In this document: positions 58,801 to 64,000 of the stretch, in pieces | Position numbering within the stretch: position 1 is the first letter of the stretch | Layout: every line of letters starts with the position of its first letter | Notes under the pieces: model-generated | Databases searched by the model: none | What the model was told of the DNA's origin: nothing | What the model saw: the letters and a program-made list of their open reading frames with translations, nothing else | Program-made: the position numbers and the translations under genes | Assembly: GCA_013397935.1 (NCBI GenBank) | Contig: VZRN01005389.1 | Coordinates: 723,547-787,546, forward strand | Direction of reading: 5' to 3' | Length of the DNA: 64,000 nucleotides | Source of the DNA: Dasyornis broadbenti | Taxonomy: Eukaryota; Chordata; Aves; Passeriformes; Dasyornithidae

Positions 58801-59006
58801 AAATCACAGAATTTCGTTGAGGTTGGAAAAGACCTCCAAGCTCATCGAGTCCAACCTGTGACTGATCCCCACCTTGTCACCCAGCCCAGAGCACTTAGAG
58901 CCATGTCCAGTCATTCCTTGGACACCTCCAGGGGTGGGGACTCCACCCTGGGCAGCCCCTTCTAATGCTTGACCAACCTTTCCGTGTAGAAATTCCTCCT
59001 GGATAT
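58801..59006 (-). mobile_element. CR1 LINE 3' fragment (206 bp)
   Basis: AAATCACAGAATTTCGTTGA is followed by GGTTGGAAAAGACCTCCAAG, 'CTCATCGAGTCCAACCTGTG', CACCTTGTCACCCAGCCCAG, 'CCTTGGACACCTCCAGGGGT' and CCGTGTAGAAATTCCTCCTG. It is reverse-oriented and truncated, in the same group as the copies at 9707 and 40395. Confidence 0.95.
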
Positions 59007-61591
59007 GCATAATTCTGTATTTGAAGTGAAACAAGGCACAACCATATTCTGGGCAACTGGAAGGAATGAGAACAGCAGCTGATATTTAGCTATTGAAAGT
59101 TTATACTCCAGCATTGTATACTTAATATCTTCATTATTGCTGCCCCCAAGCGCCTCCATTACACCGCAATTGTGAAACTGGTTTTAGCCAGTGTTTTTGG
59201 TTTAATTCTGTTTGATTCCTGTTTCTGGGTATTTGATTTTCCTTCAAATCAGGAGGGCTGAAACCTCGCAGCAGGGGAAACCTGAAGAGGGAAACCCAGA
59301 AATTGCAGCCCCACCCAGGGAGATGAGCTGGGCTCTGCCATGACCCCCTGCCCACAGCGAGCTGTGTCTGCAGCATGGAATTCAGCAGGTTCCCTCTGCA
59401 CAGCCTGCACCGGGAGGGGACATCCCTGCAGCTTTTTCAGCTCCATTAGGCAGCGCAGCTGAAATGGACGGAGCTAACGAACACGTGCACAGGCTGGGTG
59501 GCTCAGGAGCTGCAGGGCCTGGGAGCAAGCGAGGCAGAGTTAGGCAAGTGAAGAACCTGATTGTTTATCAAGTGGTAAAAGATCGGTGTGAATTGCAGGA
59601 GACACTGGAAATCTGGAAGATGTGCAGATCTAAATGGGTACGTTTGTTCCAATTAAATACGGGTAAGGGAGCAGAATGCCTGTTCAGAAGCATCACAGAC
59701 TGAGGTTTTCATCTTATTTGTTGATTCCTGGGAGAACAATTAATGGGAATGGTCCTGTGGCTGGAGAGCCCCATGGTGCTGGTTAAAGCCTCCCTCACGT
59801 GGCGTCAAGAAGGGAAGGGATTGCAAACTGAGGTGGCGTGGAAAACCCCTCTGACAAGTTGATTTTAGAGAATCTGAACCTTCTCTTCTGCTATGAGGCT
59901 TGGCTTCTTCTCTGTGAAGTTTTGTTTGGTTTTTAAAGCAGATTGTAATTGGGAACTTTACCAGGTTCATTTCCAAAGCTGGTATTGCTTTTTTTCCAAT
60001 TACAAGTGTTCTTCCTGCAGTCTTTGGAAAACACAATATTTCTGTGAAGGTTTTGGGAAGCATCTCAAAGAAAATTTTGATTAAAACTCTGTGAACTGAA
60101 GCACGTGAGAAGTGTGTTGTTATGGGCAGCCTCCCCAAAGTAATCTATTTTTATGAAAAACTCGAATGTGTTCATTTACACCCATTGCCCCGAGGGCACA
60201 GATCTCTCTTGGGAGGAAGGAAGGATGTTTCCAGTGATTTTAACACAGACAGCAAACTCAACCCCCAAATTTCTCTTATTTATGTCCCATCTTGAAGCTC
60301 CCACCATTCCTGTCACCCCTGTCCTGTCACAATTGCTGTGAAAAATGTGAACACAGCGATTTCCCAGCCCCAGAGCCCTTTGGAAATTCTCCTGTCGGGT
60401 TCATGCAGCCACTGCTTGGCACCTTCCTCCCGTTCAGGGCTCAGGATTACTGTGGCATTGATTGAATAGGAAATTCATGGAGGAAAATTAAGCCTCCAAA
60501 AGATACAATAATTTAAATAATTGGCAATATTTTGTGTGTGCGTGAGAACATGAGAAAATGCTGCGTGTTCATTCACTGTCAGTTCCTCCAGGACCGCATT
60601 ACAGGAGCAGATGAATTCTCATGAAACAAAGATTCTATTTTCATGCAAATATCCCTCAGTAATAAAACACCCAGGGAATAAAAATGACAGGAAAATGTAT
60701 GAAGTACAAGCAGAGCTGTTTCCAGAGCAGTGCGTTTCCCACGAAGCCTCAGCGGCTCCTTGCACCCTGGGCTGTGCTGGGGACGAGGTGCTGTGCAGGA
60801 TCAGGCTCAGGGAGCACAGGGATGGGGCAAGCGGCTGCATCTGCTGCTCATGGAATCAGAGAACCATTCAGCGTGGAAAAGATGCTGCTCCTGGGCTGCA
60901 GTTTCTGTGCAGAAATGATATTTTCTGCTCCCATATTGCAACAGGGACGCCCCTTTGTACAGGGTTGGGAAGAGCCTGCCCGATTGGCTGCGAAGGCGAG
61001 AGGTTTTCAGAGCTACAAATTTGAAATTTTCCTTCCTTCTTTCTACCTAAAATAATTTCAAATTATTCTGTCAAAGCAAAAAAATCTTTTGTTCAGAATT
61101 CCTTTGATTGCCAAAGCTCTTTAGGAATTCTCAATGCCTCTGTTGCCATCAAGGTGTAAGGAGTTTACCGGGACTGGCAGCTGGCGGGATGTGGGGCAGG
61201 GTCAGCCTGTCCAGGCTGTGGTGATTCCATTCCCACAACTCATTCCTGCCTGTTGTGTGTTGATCCTCTCTGTCCCTTCCCTTTGGGAATGCCAGGTCCC
61301 TCTCTCGGGCTGCCGGGTGTCCTGCCAGCCTGTTGCCACTTTATTAATTTTTTTTTTTTTTCCTGCTGTATCTCGGGCCTTCCAAGCAGGGATTTAAACA
61401 TTAGATGAAACTAAATTAATCAATGCATAAATTAATTACCAAAAATGACTTCGCCTCAGAGGCTGAAGCAGGGATGGGTGAGAGAGAAAAACCTAAATGC
61501 TGAAATTAAAATCTCGATCAAACTTAAAAAATAATGGATAATTACAGGGCTTTTTTTTTTTTTTAATGCTCATATTAAATTGTAAGGAATT
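59007..61591. other. Single-copy noncoding DNA, no gene seen
   Basis: AT-rich segments (59890-60080, 60480-60700, 61380-61590) alternate with GC-richer ones. Poly-T runs lie at 61348-61361 and 61551-61564. A weak CR1 tip candidate at 60850-60885 is listed separately. Open frames up to 137 codons have no recognisable domain. Confidence 0.58.
60850..60885 (-). mobile_element. Possible decayed CR1 3' tip
   Basis: TGGAATCAGAGAACCATTCA followed by GCGTGGAAAAGATGC resembles the reverse-complement CR1 terminus (compare the 53500 copy). The downstream CCAACC block is missing. It is either a very old fragment or chance. Confidence 0.4.
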
Positions 61592-61729
61592 ATTAGATAT
61601 TTAACTGACATTTATCCAGATAGCCCACAGCAAGTTAGGTAGCGCTTACATGCTGTAATAAATGTCAGCATTTAAAAATTAATTGCTGTGCTATCTAACT
61701 TGCTGTGGGCTGTCTCGTTAAATATTAAT
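61592..61729 (+). other. Large imperfect hairpin (candidate structured RNA)
   Basis: Inner arms 61618-61645 and 61688-61715 pair over 28 positions without a gap: 25 are Watson-Crick and three become G-U pairs if the plus strand is transcribed. Outer arms 61592-61605 (one bulged G at 61596) and 61717-61729 add 13 exact pairs. Between them 12 nt on the left (61606-61617) and one on the right are unpaired. The 42-nt apical region can form a 5-bp stem (61651-61655 with 61666-61670). A competing 11-bp inverted repeat pairs 61605-61615 with 61658-61668. It matches no microRNA or repeat I recognise. It could be a structured noncoding RNA, a microRNA-like precursor, an old palindromic conserved repeat, or a MITE-like remnant. 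Confidence 0.7.
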
Positions 61730-61931
61730 GGGATGTCTAAAAATATGTTATGAGCTGAAAGGATTATTTGGATACGGGATTGCGGAGTTCTAAGGCCTAG
61801 AGGGAAAAGCTGTGTTTGAGCATCACCAGTTCCTCGGGATTGCTGTCTGATGAGGCAGCTCTGGCCATTCCCTCTCCAGCGGGAATGGCGCCTGGGAGAG
61901 CCCAGGGGTGTGTGCAGAGCTGAGCTGTGGG
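61730..61931. other. Short single-copy spacer
   Basis: AT-rich to about 61780, then mixed sequence leading into the CR1. No feature was recognised. Confidence 0.6.
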
Positions 61932-62138
61932 GGAAATCCTCCCCTGTGAGGGTGGGGAGGCCCTGGCCCAGGGTGTCCCGAGAAGCTGTGGCTGCCCCTG
62001 GATCCCTGGCAGTGTCCAAGGCCAGGCTGGACAGGGCTTGGAGCAGCCTGGGACAGTGGGAGGTGTCCCTGCCCATGGCAGGGTGGGGGACTGGCTGCTC
62101 TGTAAGGTCACTTCCAACCCAAACCATTCTGGGACCCT
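61932..62138 (+). mobile_element. CR1 LINE 3' fragment (about 207 bp)
   Basis: 'GTGAGGGTGGGGAGGCCCTG', 'CCCTGGATCCCTGGCAGTGT', GCCAGGCTGGACAGGGCTTG and CCTGCCCATGGCAGGGTGGG are followed by the 3' tip CACTTCCAACCCAAACCATT and CTGGGACCCTG. It is closely related to the copies at 39604 (opposite strand) and 55122. Confidence 0.95.
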
Positions 62139-63372
62139 GTGGTCCCTCAGCTCCTTCAACAGTGCATGAAAGGAAACCAGTCCTGGCAGAGACTGATCAG
62201 CTCCTCAGCAAGGAAATAGATTTTTCCTCCCCCGGAGAAGAATCAGGAGCTATGGGTGCCCTGGGACCCCACAGGTGTAGGAAGAGCCAAGGTCACACCT
62301 GACCCAGTTCTGCTTTGCTGTGGCTCCAGTGAGCACAGGAATGGGGTTCTGAGGAAGGAAATACCAAGAAATTAGAAGTTGAGGCCTGGCTGTGCCTGTT
62401 GTATCCTCTTTGAGGACCTGGGAAACAAACTCAGTGTTGCCGCTTCATATCTCCAGGGTGGGGGCGGCCCTTGTGCTCAGGCTGGGGAGGAGGAGGAGGG
62501 TGAGGGGAGAAAATCTGAGCATGGCCTCGGCTGTTCTCTGCCAGGAGGAGATAACACACGGTGGGGAAGAGGAGAGAGGAGGGAGGGAGGTCCTGTCCAA
62601 CATAAGTACTGATATTTATTATTTACTTTGAGCAAACCGTGCCAAGTGCTTTGCAGAGAACACACAGCCAAGCATGTGAGGGGTTTAAAGAGCTGCACAA
62701 GCACCAGCAGGGAAAAGTCTTTTGCAGCTCAGTGATAAACCAAAGGCATATTTCTGTCCTAAGTCAGTCTCACCCATGAATTATGCATGCTGGCCTGCCA
62801 GAAACACGGGGTAATCAGGAATACACCGTGCCCGTGGTAAACACAATGCACATCGCTGTAATAGAGCTGAAGACCATTCCCAGCCACTCTTGCTATTAAA
62901 GCTAAGAAATGCGCAGTGTTTTCCCACTCAGCCACCACTTTAACTCCAATGCTTTGCTATTCCCCAAACACTAATAAAGTGTTTAGAGTGAGCGAGAGCT
63001 TCTGCACGCAGAGGAAAGGCTGCTGGATCAGACTGTGGGGTGGTTATTCCTGTGTTGGCAGGGTTTGGAGCCAGTACAGCTGCCTGGTGGGGTTCCCTGG
63101 GGAGTTCCTCCCCTGAGGGGTCACTCTGAGATCAAATTAACTCTACAGCCAAGGAACTCCCTGTCCCCTGAGGCCCCCATGCTCAGCCAGGCTGGCAGGG
63201 AGTGGGGATCAATTCCAGAAGAGGATCCGTGCGTGTCCCAGGTGCTGGTGCTGCAGGGCGGGTGCCACTGCCTGGGTGGAGTGAGCTCGGGGGCTGCACC
63301 GCTCCTCTCTGCCCCTGCTTTGCTTCTCTGGGTTTTGTCCGTGGCAAACAAAGTCCAACAATATTTGCACTT
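62139..63372. other. Single-copy noncoding DNA, no gene seen
   Basis: A purine-rich G/A stretch lies at 62480-62600 (GGAGGAGGAGGGTGAGGGGA-type). The rest is unremarkable, and open frames are short or overlap on both strands. No gene was seen. Confidence 0.58.
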
Positions 63373-63426
63373 GCTGATCTTGGAGGTCTTTTCCAACCTA
63401 AATGGTTCTGCGATTCTGTGATTTTG
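63373..63426 (+). mobile_element. CR1 LINE extreme 3' tip (about 54 bp)
   Basis: GATCTTGGAGGTCTTTTCCA then ACCTAAATGGTTCTGCGATT and CTGTGATTTTG form a clear plus-strand CR1 terminus truncated to about 54 bp. Confidence 0.87.
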
Positions 63427-64000
63427 TAGCCTCTGAGACAAAATCCACCACGATGTGGCTTTTCCGTCAGCTGAAGCGTGTGGAACAGATCTGCATGGAT
63501 TGTGGAGAAGTGGCATCTTGGAAATAGAAATGGTGAGATTGCTGCAGGAATAGCTGCTTAGTCCTTTGCCTGCCTTGTGCAGGAGAAGACGGATCCTGCA
63601 CAATTTCTGTCCTTTCCAGCCTCGACCTGTTCCCAACGAGCTCTGGAATGCCCACACGGAGTAGAACATGCTCTACAAACACTGAGCCTGGGTGATGCTT
63701 GTCCAGCATCCTGACTTTGATTCAACAGAAAACAGCAGAGAACTGAAGACGGTTCAGAATTCCCACTTCCTTTCCCCTGAACAGGCCAAGGAATGTGATT
63801 TCATTCATTGTATACTCAGTTCAAAGCACCATTTACTGCTAAAGGATCGAGCAAATATAATTTAAAGTTCCACTGTGCATGTGACAGATTTAATTAGTGT
63901 ACTTGGGAGCTCAAAGTAACTCAGAAAGTATTTGTTTGCATAAAACCAGGCTATGTCTGCATTTTTAACTGGAATAAAGTAATGGAGTTATGGAGGATGT
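63427..64000. other. Single-copy noncoding DNA, no gene seen
   Basis: The final 570 bp are unremarkable, becoming AT-rich after 63780. No repeat, RNA or exon was recognised. Confidence 0.6.

Noticed and set aside
61348..61564. Poly-T runs as tails of minus-strand retrocopies
   Set aside because: No retrocopy body or flanking duplication could be found next to either run, and plain T-runs are common here.
63121..63669. 182-codon minus-strand open frame
   Set aside because: It runs across a CR1 3' tip in antisense and has no recognisable domain.
1..64000. CRISPR array, bacterial operon or phage content
   Set aside because: There are no regularly spaced direct repeats, no closely packed long frames and no ribosome-binding-site pattern. 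The CR1 and LTR content shows vertebrate nuclear DNA.

Overview
The window is vertebrate nuclear DNA, almost certainly from a bird. At least fourteen 5'-truncated CR1 non-LTR retrotransposon copies, plus two shorter likely tips, are scattered on both strands. They carry the avian CR1 3'-end signature, in which a 'GGTTGGA...' segment is followed by a 'TTCCAACC' segment and a short terminal repeat such as 'TTCTGTGATTCTG'. Two isolated retroviral LTRs of 439 and 589 bp are also present. There are no SINE families, no mammalian repeats and no bacterial-style packed genes. Songbird-like LTRs make a neoavian (perhaps passerine) source plausible, but that is inference.

I find no protein-coding gene, tRNA, rRNA, known microRNA or CRISPR array that I can support. 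The longest open frames (up to about 254 codons) lie in GC-rich unique DNA or cross CR1 copies, overlap other frames on both strands, and show no recognisable domain. The window is best read as an intergenic region or the interior of a very large intron.

Layout. 1-9.7 kb is single-copy sequence with one LTR (2582-3020, minus). 9.7-23.5 kb has three CR1 copies, a CpG-enriched patch (15355-15880), AT-rich homeodomain-motif-rich blocks that resemble regulatory elements, and a second solo LTR (22919-23507, minus) flanked by a 6-bp duplication. 23.5-39.6 kb is about 16 kb with no recognisable transposon. 39.6-64 kb is CR1-rich (about a dozen copies) and also holds a 41-bp x 3 minisatellite (50660-50782), several near-perfect short palindromes and a large imperfect hairpin.

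The strongest unexplained signal is that hairpin, at 61592-61729. A 28-bp inner stem has only three mismatches, and all three become G-U pairs in a plus-strand transcript. A 13-bp outer stem lies outside it, and a competing 11-bp inverted repeat overlaps the fold. It looks like an unannotated structured RNA, a microRNA-like precursor or an old palindromic repeat. The AT-rich blocks and the transposon-poor centre suggest a gene-regulatory landscape, but conservation cannot be tested from one sequence.
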